Source: Gammaproteobacteria bacterium
Lineage (GTDB): Bacteria > Pseudomonadota > Gammaproteobacteria > Thiohalomonadales > Thiohalomonadaceae
Length of the DNA: 46,445 bases
Direction of reading: 5' to 3'
Assembly: GCA_015231435.1 (NCBI GenBank)
Contig: JADGBN010000010.1
Coordinates: 1 to 46,445, forward strand
Both the position numbers and the translations under genes were made by a program. A model generated the notes under the pieces. It was not told where the DNA came from. It was given only the letters and a program-made list of their open reading frames with translations, and searched no databases. This document shows positions 1-8,472 of this stretch, piece after piece; position 1 is the stretch's first letter, and every line of letters begins with the position of its first letter.

Positions 1-127
1 CGCAGGTGAGCTGGAGCCAAAACCAGTCAGGAACCCTTTCGTGGCTGCGCGAAGCGAGCCGTTCACTGGTCGAGGCGATTAAAGACGTTAAACATCTACG
101 CAAAAACTTTACCATCTATGCCCACTC
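1..127. repeat. Exact 127-bp duplicate of 7671-7797 at the contig edge; probable assembly-graph k-mer overlap
   Basis: Direct comparison: identical from cgcaggtgag to cccactc, diverging at 128 (g) versus 7798 (c). It is an internal piece of the Na/Pi cotransporter CDS. Confidence 0.93.
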
Positions 128-2587
128 GACACCCTCGACCATCACATTCGCCGGCCCGTCCTGAATGAGCAGATTCATCCGATTAATCACCGCATCGAAG
201 AAGGTATCATAGTGACGCAGCAGCATTTCGCTGTTGAGGTACTCCCACTCGGTCACAAAGAGCATGCCGCGCTCATCGAGTATATGAATATGGGCGAGAT
301 TACCGCGCACCAGATAAAAGAACTGAATCACCCCGGAACGATGGTTACTGTAAATAAGCGGCAGCGGTGATTCGAGCAGGGCGAACTCATCAAAAGTGAC
401 GCGGTTGTAAAAATAGCGCGACTGCGAGAGAAACTTGCTCAGTTCACCCTCATTAGCAAACTGCTCCGAAGAGATAATCCCCTGGTTAAGGGTGATCGCA
501 AAAATGGTCGTGCCGACACAGAGAATATAGTGACGGTGAAGCTGGCCCTTGCCATCAAAGAAGCAGGCGATCATATTTTCGAAGAGTTTGTGCAAGCGAA
601 AGGGGATCGAGGTACCCTGACGAATCCCCAACGAGAAAAAATCAGGTACCTGCGGAACTATCAGCGGATCACTGACGTACCATTTGAAAAACTGGACAAT
701 ACCATCGACCACACCACGGTTGCCGATATGACTACTAACCATCACCTCATTCCAGCTATTGACCGCGACCAGATCAAGGCGCTCTAGCACTGAAATGCGC
801 TTATATCCCAAACTTAACGGATCACTGAAACGCCCGGTCGCACCATGCTGATGCGGATTGAACCCCCCGGTAACCGCCGCACCGACATTAATAAAGAAAT
901 CGCTTTGGCGCACCACCGCAGCCGAAGCAAAGTCCTCGGTAGAGGACTTAACCTGTACGCCCTCAGGAAAGCTTTTATAAAAACGATCCACGAGTTTACT
1001 AATGGTACTGTTCACCACCTCAGGATTTTTGGTAAAGACAGCAATGGCACTGGTGCGATCAATCACCCCGTTGAAATAGCCCCAGGCGATAATCTCAATA
1101 AGACTGCGCGCCTGTTTTATCGCCCCGCTACCACTTGCTGACTTAACGTCAACATAGCCTGTAAAAAGCTGCCAGACCGGCCGCTCACTCAAATCACGCG
1201 ACTCATGAATAGAGAGCGATTTCATGTGCAGATTGCTCTGGCTGCCACGGCTAACTATCTCGACCTTGCCCGCCTTGCGCTCGTAGGCTGCGTAGAGTTT
1301 GCGCCCCAAAATCATGAGATCATCATCGGTAATGCGATTGGACTCACTAAAGACACGCACCGCCGTTTTTAACGCACGGTAGCTTAATGCCAGGGCATCA
1401 AATATATTCTGGCGCTCTTCAGAAACCAGCGTGATAGTCCAGCTGCCACGACTATCGAGTTTGACAATTTGTGGCATTGCCCAACCCCATCCGGCAATAA
1501 TGTCGTTAAAGCGCTCACGCCGCCACTGCTGCCGCCGCCCGACATCCTCCTTGCTCATCGGCAGATTCAGTTTGAGGTAGAAGGCGCGATAAAGTAATTC
1601 AAGACGCGACGTATCACGATTATGTTTTAGATAGCGTTCAAGCTTTTCGAGAAGATTAAGGTAGGGATCAAGCTTCTCTAAATTGGTTTCACCTAAATAG
1701 ACCTGCTCCTTAAACTGCTGACTAAGCAGCCTGACCTGCGGATATTCACTCACATAAGTTTCGATTAACAGTAGTTTAATCATCGACTTATAAGGGGACT
1801 CAATCGCCTTGGCAAGCTGCCATACCGCCGCCCCAAAATACTCGCCCGAGGGGATGTCCTCAAGATTGCCAAAATCGATTAGGTCACGGTAAAAAATAAA
1901 GCGCTTTAACTCAAACTCTTTCAGTGACTGCGTATGTCCCTGATTGGGCGGTACAGCCCACCAGGAGGGCACCCGCCCTGCCAGCAGCAGACCCGTGCGA
2001 TAGAACTCATCCAGCAGCAGCGCATGTTGCGCCGTGCCGCTACTCTCACTGCTGAGCGCATTGACGGTACCAAGACGAAAAGCATCGGCATTCATCAGAA
2101 AAAAATGGAGCTCCAGCCCCATCTTCTCCCCCCACTGCTCCAGCGCCAGCGCTTTGCGTGACAGCTTCTCAATTTGCAGCGGATCTAACGAAGGGTGATA
2201 ACAGAGCCAAAAATCAAAATCGCTCTGCTCATTAAAAGCGATACTTCCAGCGCTACCCATGACATAGAGCGCCTGAATCTCATTGCGACTTACTTTCTGA
2301 TATTGCAGGCTCTTGGCTTGACGCTTAACCAAATTCAGCAGCTCTTTATTTGGTTCGTAGCACTCGATACCACAGGGGGTATCCTTGGAGACGTAACCCG
2401 GCAGCATTGGATGGTTGATACAGAAATAGAGAGGAAGAAGCTGAATAAGCTCCGCTTGCGACGGGGTGATTGAGTCATAGGTGCGCTGTAGCCGCGCATC
2501 GTTAATCAGACGAAAACGGTCAATCGCCGATTTGGGATCGAGATAGGGTGGTGGCCCTTCAGTAGTTGGCGATTCGGAACTCATCAA
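116..2587 (-). CDS. cyaA: Class I adenylate cyclase; C-terminus not reliable (last codons and stop lie in the duplicated 127-mer)
   Basis: 823 aa with class I cyclase features (LYVMGSAGSIAFNEQSDFDFWLCYHP, GLELHFFLMNADAFR). Final EWA-stop is encoded inside the 1-127 duplicate. Confidence 0.9.
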   Translation of the reverse strand: MMSSESPTTEGPPPYLDPKSAIDRFRLINDARLQRTYDSITPSQAELIQLLPLYFCINHPMLPGYVSKDTPCGIECYEPNKELLNLVKRQAKSLQYQKVSRNEIQALYVMGSAGSIAFNEQSDFDFWLCYHPSLDPLQIEKLSRKALALEQWGEKMGLELHFFLMNADAFRLGTVNALSSESSGTAQHALLLDEFYRTGLLLAGRVPSWWAVPPNQGHTQSLKEFELKRFIFYRDLIDFGNLEDIPSGEYFGAAVWQLAKAIESPYKSMIKLLLIETYVSEYPQVRLLSQQFKEQVYLGETNLEKLDPYLNLLEKLERYLKHNRDTSRLELLYRAFYLKLNLPMSKEDVGRRQQWRRERFNDIIAGWGWAMPQIVKLDSRGSWTITLVSEERQNIFDALALSYRALKTAVRVFSESNRITDDDLMILGRKLYAAYERKAGKVEIVSRGSQSNLHMKSLSIHESRDLSERPVWQLFTGYVDVKSASGSGAIKQARSLIEIIAWGYFNGVIDRTSAIAVFTKNPEVVNSTISKLVDRFYKSFPEGVQVKSSTEDFASAAVVRQSDFFINVGAAVTGGFNPHQHGATGRFSDPLSLGYKRISVLERLDLVAVNSWNEVMVSSHIGNRGVVDGIVQFFKWYVSDPLIVPQVPDFFSLGIRQGTSIPFRLHKLFENMIACFFDGKGQLHRHYILCVGTTIFAITLNQGIISSEQFANEGELSKFLSQSRYFYNRVTFDEFALLESPLPLIYSNHRSGVIQFFYLVRGNLAHIHILDERGMLFVTEWEYLNSEMLLRHYDTFFDAVINRMNLLIQDGPANVMVEGVEWA

Positions 2588-2601
2588 TCACAACGTCCGG
2601 C

Positions 2602-3027
2602 CTAACACTGCTCCCACGGCAGCCCGACAAAACGCCAACCCCCCAGCGTACTGCGCTGATGGTTGGCATCACGCTCACCCTCAAAGCCATCCAGTACATT
2701 ATAAACTTCACTAAAGCCCGCCTCGAGAAGCAGTTGCCCCGCCTCCAGCGAGCGCTTGCCACTGCGACAGATTAAGATCACCGGGGCAGCAGCGTTACCA
2801 AAGTTATCACTGGCACCGCCCAACATCAATTCTCGCACCTGACGGACAAAATCGGGGTTAACGACCCAGTCCGGTTCATCAATCCAGGCAAGATGAATCG
2901 CCCCTTTGGGGTGACCGACAAAGAGGAACTCCATGCTGGAACGCACATCCACCAGCACCGCTCGCGGGTTGCTACTTAGCAGCGCAAAGGCCGCTTCAGG
3001 GGTTAGGTTTTTCACGGTAGGCATCAT
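2602..3027 (-). CDS. Rhodanese-like domain protein
   Basis: AVLVDVRSSMEFLFVGHPKGAIHL...VILICRSGKRSLEAGQLLLEAGFSEVYNVLDGFEG. Confidence 0.9.
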   Translation of the reverse strand: MMPTVKNLTPEAAFALLSSNPRAVLVDVRSSMEFLFVGHPKGAIHLAWIDEPDWVVNPDFVRQVRELMLGGASDNFGNAAAPVILICRSGKRSLEAGQLLLEAGFSEVYNVLDGFEGERDANHQRSTLGGWRFVGLPWEQC

Positions 3028-3086
3028 GGTCTCTATTAAACCACTGTTGCGCCATGATTACAGCCATTTTGTGACCCATTTTGCGC

Positions 3087-3214
3087 TATACCCTTTCTAC
3101 TTGAAATTGCAGGGTCGTTGTCTGCAGTCGCTCACCCCAATCACATAGTTAATCTATGCTCATGGGGATTCGCGACTTTGCCGCCTACCTGCATTTCCAA
3201 GTAGTTTGGGTATA
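3087..3214. repeat. ERIC-like imperfect palindrome, copy 1 (128 bp)
   Basis: TATACCCTTTCTACTTGAAATTGCAGG...CCTGCATTTCCAAGTAGTTTGGGTATA inverted ends; core CGCTCACCCCAATCAC / CTCATGGGGATTCGCG resembles the classic ERIC core. Confidence 0.85.
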
Positions 3215-3225
3215 CAATAACCGCC

Positions 3226-3978
3226 ATGAGTCGCCAAAACATGAACCCCTCCCAGCGAATCCCCCCCAAGGCGATTATGCGCCCTGTCGGGCGTGCCATT
3301 GTCGATTTCCAGATGATTCAGGAGGATGACGCAGTTCTCCTTGGACTCTCGGGGGGTAAAGACTCGCTCACCCTACTGCATATTCTCCACCATCTGCAAA
3401 GTTATGCGCCGGTGCGTTTTCGCTTGGCGGCGATCACCGTTGACCCGCAGATCCCGGGCTTTGATCCAAGTCCACTCAAGGCCTATCTTAACGACCTTGG
3501 TATCCCCTACTTCTACCGTGAGCAGGCGATTGCCAGCGACGCCGAAAAGCACGCCGATGAGCCCAGCTTCTCCTTTTGCGCCTTTTGTGCCCGCATGAAA
3601 CGCGGCATTATCTATACCACCGCTCGCAAAGAGGGGTACAACGTTATTGCCCTAGCACAGCATCTGGACGATCTAGCAGAGAGTTTTCTCATGTCCAGTT
3701 TCTATCGCGGCCAGTTGCGCACCATGCGTGCCCACTACACCAATGATCGCGGCGATTTGCGCATTATTCGCCCCTTGGTCTATATGCGCGAGCGCCAAAG
3801 CAGTGCTTTTGCTCAGAGCGCTCAACTACCGGTGATACCTGATAACTGCCCCGCCTGCTTTCGCAAGCCAACCGAACGTCAGCACTTTAAAGATCTACTG
3901 GCCAGTGAAGAGCGGCGCCATCCGGGGCTGTTTAAGAGCCTGCTGGCCACCATGAAGCCCCTGCTCGCGGGGCCATAA
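3226..3978 (+). CDS. ttcA: TtcA-family PP-loop tRNA 2-thiocytidine biosynthesis protein
   Basis: SGGKDS PP-loop, CAFCARMKRGIIY, ALAQHLDDLAESFLMS; late NCPAC cysteines. Confidence 0.75.
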   Translation: MSRQNMNPSQRIPPKAIMRPVGRAIVDFQMIQEDDAVLLGLSGGKDSLTLLHILHHLQSYAPVRFRLAAITVDPQIPGFDPSPLKAYLNDLGIPYFYREQAIASDAEKHADEPSFSFCAFCARMKRGIIYTTARKEGYNVIALAQHLDDLAESFLMSSFYRGQLRTMRAHYTNDRGDLRIIRPLVYMRERQSSAFAQSAQLPVIPDNCPACFRKPTERQHFKDLLASEERRHPGLFKSLLATMKPLLAGP

Positions 3979-3982
3979 CGCC

Positions 3983-4852
3983 ATGTATCACCGCCTCTAC
4001 CCACTGCTTGCCCGCACCCCCTTACCCCTTTGTCACGCCCTTGGCTATCTGCTGGGCAGCCTGACAGCCCTCATACCGAACACGGTTCAACGCATCACCG
4101 CGATTAACATCAGACGCTGTTTTCCCGAACTCCACCACGCGGCGCAACAGCGCCTGATTCGCCAGAGTCTGATTGAGGATGGAAAAACCCTCTGCGAACT
4201 CCCCCTGCTGCTCTCGTGTCACGCTGATAAATTTAGCGAATTAATTCACAGCGTCAGCGGTGAAGAGAGCCTGAAGAGCGCCATCGCCGCCGAGCAGGGG
4301 GTGATTATTATCGCCCCACACCTTGGTGCCTGGGAGATCATCGGCCTCTATTGTGCAAAAAACTATGGTATTACCTCACTCTACCGTCCACCACGCCAAG
4401 CAGAACTCGAAATACCGATTAAAAAAGGGCGCGAACGTTTTGGCGCCGAACTCGTGCCGACCACCCCACAGGGGGTGCGCGCTCTCTACAAAGCGCTCTC
4501 CAGCCATAAGATGATTGGTATTCTTCCCGACCAGGATCCGCGCGAGGCAGATGGCTACTTCGCCCCCTTCTTTGGTCACGCCGCCAATACCATGACCCTG
4601 CTAACACGACTGCAACAGAAGAGCAGCGCCCAACCGATTCTTGCCTACGCCGAACGTCTAGGTTGGGGGAGAGGTTTTCATATTCACCTGCAGACGGCAG
4701 AGGAGATCACCCCCGACCTTGATACCCTCAGCTCGATCACTGCGCTCAACCGCGCTATCGAAGCGCTGGTGCGCCGCTGCCCCGCCCAGTATCAGTGGGG
4801 TTACCGCCGCTTTCGTACCCGCCCGGCGGGAGAGCCCGCGTTTTATAGCTAA
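3983..4852 (+). CDS. LpxL/HtrB-like lipid A biosynthesis (lysophospholipid) acyltransferase
   Basis: APHLGAWEIIGLY, SLYRPPRQAELE, ILPDQDPREADGYFAPFFG, QWGYRRFRTRP. Confidence 0.85.
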   Translation: MYHRLYPLLARTPLPLCHALGYLLGSLTALIPNTVQRITAINIRRCFPELHHAAQQRLIRQSLIEDGKTLCELPLLLSCHADKFSELIHSVSGEESLKSAIAAEQGVIIIAPHLGAWEIIGLYCAKNYGITSLYRPPRQAELEIPIKKGRERFGAELVPTTPQGVRALYKALSSHKMIGILPDQDPREADGYFAPFFGHAANTMTLLTRLQQKSSAQPILAYAERLGWGRGFHIHLQTAEEITPDLDTLSSITALNRAIEALVRRCPAQYQWGYRRFRTRPAGEPAFYS

Positions 4853-4900
4853 ACGATTTGCAAAGGCGCCTACCCGCATTGCCAATGATTGGCTATTGAT

Positions 4901-5863
4901 TTACGCTGCCAATAACTGCCGCATCACCTGCAAACTCTGCGCCCCATACCCCCCCGACACCCCATGCTCCTCAAACATCAAGTGGTGATTAAGCAGATGG
5001 TAGAGGTTATACAGCCGCTTGCGCTGTTGATAACCCGGCGCTAATGGCCATGCCTGTTGGTAGGCCTGATAAAACTGCGGGGGAAAACCACCAAAAAGCT
5101 CACTCATAGCGAGATCTGCTTCCCTGTCACCGTAATAGCAGGCCGGATCAAAAATAACCGCCGCGCCATCACTTGCAGGCGCCATAAAAGCAACATTTCC
5201 TGACCAGAGATCGCCGTGCAGCAGGGAGGGTTGGGGCTGATGCCCCGCCAAGAGTTGCGGTAACCGCTGCAGCAGCTGCGCCCCCTGCTGCGCCAAAGCG
5301 CTCCCCGTTAACTGGCGCAGCTGCGGCAACAAACGCTCTTCGCGCCAAAAATCAGACCAATTCTGATGCCAGCGGTTCGCTTGCGGCGATGATCCGATGG
5401 TGTTGTCACCATGCCAGCCAAAGCGGTCACTGGTGATGCGGTGCAGCGCCACTAACGCCTGCGCCAGACGGAGATAATCCCCCTGTGACGTTAAATCTAG
5501 CCACTCCATAACCAGATAGGCACGCCCGCCCAAACGACCAACGGTGATCGGTAACGGCAGACGCAGCTGCGGACACACTGCCAATGCCCGTAACCCCGCC
5601 AGCTCGGCACGCAGCATCGCGAGCCGCTCGGCACGATTCAGCTTAACAAAAAAATGACGCACCCCGTCGCTTAAGCGATAACTCTGGTTAATTGAGCCGC
5701 CAGCGACGCTGCGCACGCTCAGCTCTACCGGGTTGACCGCAAAAGGGCTGGCAGTCGCCTCACCAATCACCTCTGCAATGGCTTGCCAAAACTGTTGATC
5801 GTCCACTTTTACTCTCCAGCTTAATCCGCGTTCACAACTTAACTTATCACTTACACACAGCAC
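4901..5863 (-). CDS. Fructosamine kinase family protein
   Basis: SVAGGSINQSYRL, HFFVKLN, LLHGDLWSGNVAF, DPACYYGDREADLAMSELFGGFP. Confidence 0.9.
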   Translation of the reverse strand: MLCVSDKLSCERGLSWRVKVDDQQFWQAIAEVIGEATASPFAVNPVELSVRSVAGGSINQSYRLSDGVRHFFVKLNRAERLAMLRAELAGLRALAVCPQLRLPLPITVGRLGGRAYLVMEWLDLTSQGDYLRLAQALVALHRITSDRFGWHGDNTIGSSPQANRWHQNWSDFWREERLLPQLRQLTGSALAQQGAQLLQRLPQLLAGHQPQPSLLHGDLWSGNVAFMAPASDGAAVIFDPACYYGDREADLAMSELFGGFPPQFYQAYQQAWPLAPGYQQRKRLYNLYHLLNHHLMFEEHGVSGGYGAQSLQVMRQLLAA

Positions 5864-6030
5864 ATCAGAGAGTTAGCGCCAAATCACCCAAGTTAGTCAG
5901 CACTCTGTTGCTGGCACCGAGAAAACAGATGTAAGAGACTGATTTTAAATAAGTTACCAGATATGTTCAAAATTTGGCCAATCTAACTCAAACCCTTGCA
6001 GGGTGCCAGTTAATAGCACTTACTCACCCA

Positions 6031-6065
6031 CTATCCACAAAGTTATCCACAGCTTCTGTGGGTAA
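6031..6065. promoter_or_regulatory. Cluster of three DnaA-box-like 9-mers
   Basis: CTATCCACA 6031-6039, TTATCCACA 6043-6051, TGTGGGTAA 6057-6065 (reverse complement TTACCCACA). Confidence 0.45.
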
Positions 6066-6078
6066 CTCTATCTCTTAT

Positions 6079-6094
6079 TGTGAGATCAATCACT
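6079..6094. promoter_or_regulatory. CRP-like palindromic site
   Basis: TGTGA-gatcaa-TCACT, one mismatch to TGTGA-N6-TCACA, upstream of the Na/Pi transporter. Confidence 0.4.
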
Positions 6095-6234
6095 TATCAG
6101 GTCAATCGCACCCGAGGCGCGGATCACCTGACTTAAATCAAATCCATCAATGTTTAACGCTTGCCCTCTCTATGAATGAAGCATAAAATCGGTGTGACAA
6201 AAATATGATAAAAATATTACCGTCGATTAACTAC

Positions 6235-6325
6235 GTAACCGTTCAGACGCCTTGCTTTTTTACCCTCACCCCAACCCTCTCCCGAGGGGAGAGGGGGCAA
6301 AAGTGGTGGGGGTCTGAACGGTTAC
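6235..6325 (+). mobile_element. 91-bp MITE-like element, copy 1
   Basis: GTAACCGTTCAGAC...GTCTGAACGGTTAC inverted ends; perfect 8-bp direct repeat TTAACTAC at 6227-6234 and 6326-6333. Confidence 0.9.
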
Positions 6326-6370
6326 TTAACTACTTCGTTCTGTTTAACCCTAGCAAGCAAGGGATTCGCC

Positions 6371-8191
6371 ATGTCATACCGTAAACTATTTCTTATAGCC
6401 ATTCTCTCAGTACTTGGTTACGGCTTCTGGGTTAGCCCCGATTTTAAGATGATCGCTGCGGGAGTCGCTATCTTTCTTGCCGGTATGCTCTCGTTAGAAG
6501 AGGGGTTTCGCGCCTTTACCGGCGGCATGCTGGAGCAGATGCTGCAACGCACCACCGACAAGATGTGGAAGAGCCTCACCTTTGGCATCATCTCCACCAC
6601 CATTATGCAGTCGAGTTCACTGGTATCGGTCATTACCATCTCCTTTCTCAGTGCCGGCCTAATTGGCTTGGGAGCAGGTATTGGCATCATCTTTGGCGCC
6701 AATATCGGCACCACCACCGGCGCTTGGTTAATCGCAGGCTTTGGTCTTAAGGTCGATATTGCCGCCTACGCCATGCCGATGCTGGTTTTTGGTGTCATTC
6801 TTGTTTTTCAAAGCGCCAAATCACTTAAAGGCATCGGCTCTATTCTTATCGGCCTCGGTTTTCTCTTTCTCGGCATTCACTACATGAAAGATGGCTTTGA
6901 TGCCTTCCGCGATACCCTTGACCTTGCCGCCTATGCGATGACAGGTTTTTGGGGGCTGATTGTCTTTACCCTGTTTGGTATGGCGGCAACGGTCATTATG
7001 CAATCAAGCCACGCCACCCTGGTACTCATTATTACGGCACTCGGGGCAGGGCAGATCACCTATGAGAATGCCTTGGCACTGGCGATTGGCGCCAATATCG
7101 GCACAACCATTACCGCAATTATTGGCGCCATGAGTGCCAACGAACAGGGCAAACGCCTTGCCGCCGCGCACCTTATCTTTAACGTGGTCACCGGCATAAT
7201 CGCCATCACCTTTATCGGCCAGTTCCGCGATGCCGTGGACTTTACCAGTGCCGCCGTCGGCATTGCCGACAATGATTACACCCTCAAGCTTGCGGTCTTT
7301 CACACCATCTTCAATCTGGTCGGAGTGATGGTCATGCTCCCCTTCACTGATCAGCTGCAAAAATTTCTGGTTGCTACCTTTAAGCGTCCAGAGATCGCCA
7401 CCAGCAAACCACGCTATCTTAACAACGCCTCGGCCGAGTTTCCCGATGCGGCGGTTAGTGCACTGCGTCAGGAGTGCGGCCACCTCTATGAGAATGGTCG
7501 CGATCTAATTATGCGCAGCCTGCTGTTAAAACCCGCTGACCTTCAACCCGACGCCACCCTCTCGGCCATTAGTCAGCGTAAAAGCCCCGGTGAGGACTTC
7601 GACTTTGATACGCTCTATCAGCAGCAGATTAAAGATCTCTACAGTGCTATTATTGAATTTATCTCCAAAGCGCAGGTGAGCTGGAGCCAAAACCAGTCAG
7701 GAACCCTTTCGTGGCTGCGCGAAGCGAGCCGTTCACTGGTCGAGGCGATTAAAGACGTTAAACATCTACGCAAAAACTTTACCATCTATGCCCACTCCAA
7801 CAACGCCCATATTCGTCAGGAGTACATGGCGATTCGTGAGCAGATCGCATCTGTTTTACAGGAGATGGAAGAGATCCGTAGCAATGAGGATGATGATCTG
7901 GGTATTCTTGCCCTCGATCAGTTACGGGTTCAGATTGACGAGGCGGATGATCACCTCAATCAACAAATTGACACCCTGATTCGAGAAGGTAAAATATCCC
8001 CACAAATGGGTACTTCACTGATGAACGATACCAGTTATGCTCATGATATTGCCACCAAGCTGATAGCGGTCGGCAGTTCACTCTTTCGTGCCCCCGACCC
8101 GGGCATTACCAGCGTTGAGTATGCCCTGTCACTGGATGATGATGAACGTCACGCGCTTTCAGAAAAGCCGGAAAAAAATAGAGATCAATAG
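6371..8191 (+). CDS. Na/Pi cotransporter family protein with C-terminal PhoU-like domain
   Basis: 606 aa; duplicated GANIGTT repeats and QSSS/QSSH motifs (IMQSSSLVSVITIS, IMQSSHATLVLI). Confidence 0.93.
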   Translation: MSYRKLFLIAILSVLGYGFWVSPDFKMIAAGVAIFLAGMLSLEEGFRAFTGGMLEQMLQRTTDKMWKSLTFGIISTTIMQSSSLVSVITISFLSAGLIGLGAGIGIIFGANIGTTTGAWLIAGFGLKVDIAAYAMPMLVFGVILVFQSAKSLKGIGSILIGLGFLFLGIHYMKDGFDAFRDTLDLAAYAMTGFWGLIVFTLFGMAATVIMQSSHATLVLIITALGAGQITYENALALAIGANIGTTITAIIGAMSANEQGKRLAAAHLIFNVVTGIIAITFIGQFRDAVDFTSAAVGIADNDYTLKLAVFHTIFNLVGVMVMLPFTDQLQKFLVATFKRPEIATSKPRYLNNASAEFPDAAVSALRQECGHLYENGRDLIMRSLLLKPADLQPDATLSAISQRKSPGEDFDFDTLYQQQIKDLYSAIIEFISKAQVSWSQNQSGTLSWLREASRSLVEAIKDVKHLRKNFTIYAHSNNAHIRQEYMAIREQIASVLQEMEEIRSNEDDDLGILALDQLRVQIDEADDHLNQQIDTLIREGKISPQMGTSLMNDTSYAHDIATKLIAVGSSLFRAPDPGITSVEYALSLDDDERHALSEKPEKNRDQ

Positions 8192-8232
8192 TTCGCTGCT
8201 TGACCTTTCGTTAATAACCTAGGAGAAAGACC

Positions 8233-8472
8233 GTGGCAAAAATTGTGATGAGTGAGATTGTCCAAAGCGTGATCGGTAAGAAGAGCATCGACTGCAGCAA
8301 ACGCTCCTGCATAAAATCAGTGCTAAAGAAGCTGCGCAAGCGTGAGCACGATCTCAAAGATGAGCTAAAGGATGAGAAGAGTGATAAACGGGTAAAAAAG
8401 CTTAGCCGTGATATTAAGGTACTTCATGCCCAACGTCATAAAGGACTTAAAGTTCTGAAATCGCTCGACTAA
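8233..8472 (+). CDS. Small highly charged hypothetical protein
   Basis: 79 aa, Lys/Asp/Glu-rich predicted helix; spaced after the Na/Pi gene with AGGAG upstream. Confidence 0.6.
   Translation: MAKIVMSEIVQSVIGKKSIDCSKRSCIKSVLKKLRKREHDLKDELKDEKSDKRVKKLSRDIKVLHAQRHKGLKVLKSLD

Noticed and set aside
530-787. Antisense ORFs within cyaA (530-787, 845-1141, 1934-2161, 2195-2473)
   Set aside because: They lie opposite a well-supported long CDS and show no recognisable family; typical shadow ORFs.
5974-6186. 70-aa ORF upstream of the Na/Pi gene
   Set aside because: Low-complexity translation covering the DnaA-box/CRP-like regulatory sequence; no family resemblance.
6264-6299. CCCTCACCCCAACCCTCTCCC...GGGAGAGGG as a simple terminator
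   Set aside because: It recurs inside all three 91-bp elements bounded by inverted ends and target duplications, so it is part of a mobile element.
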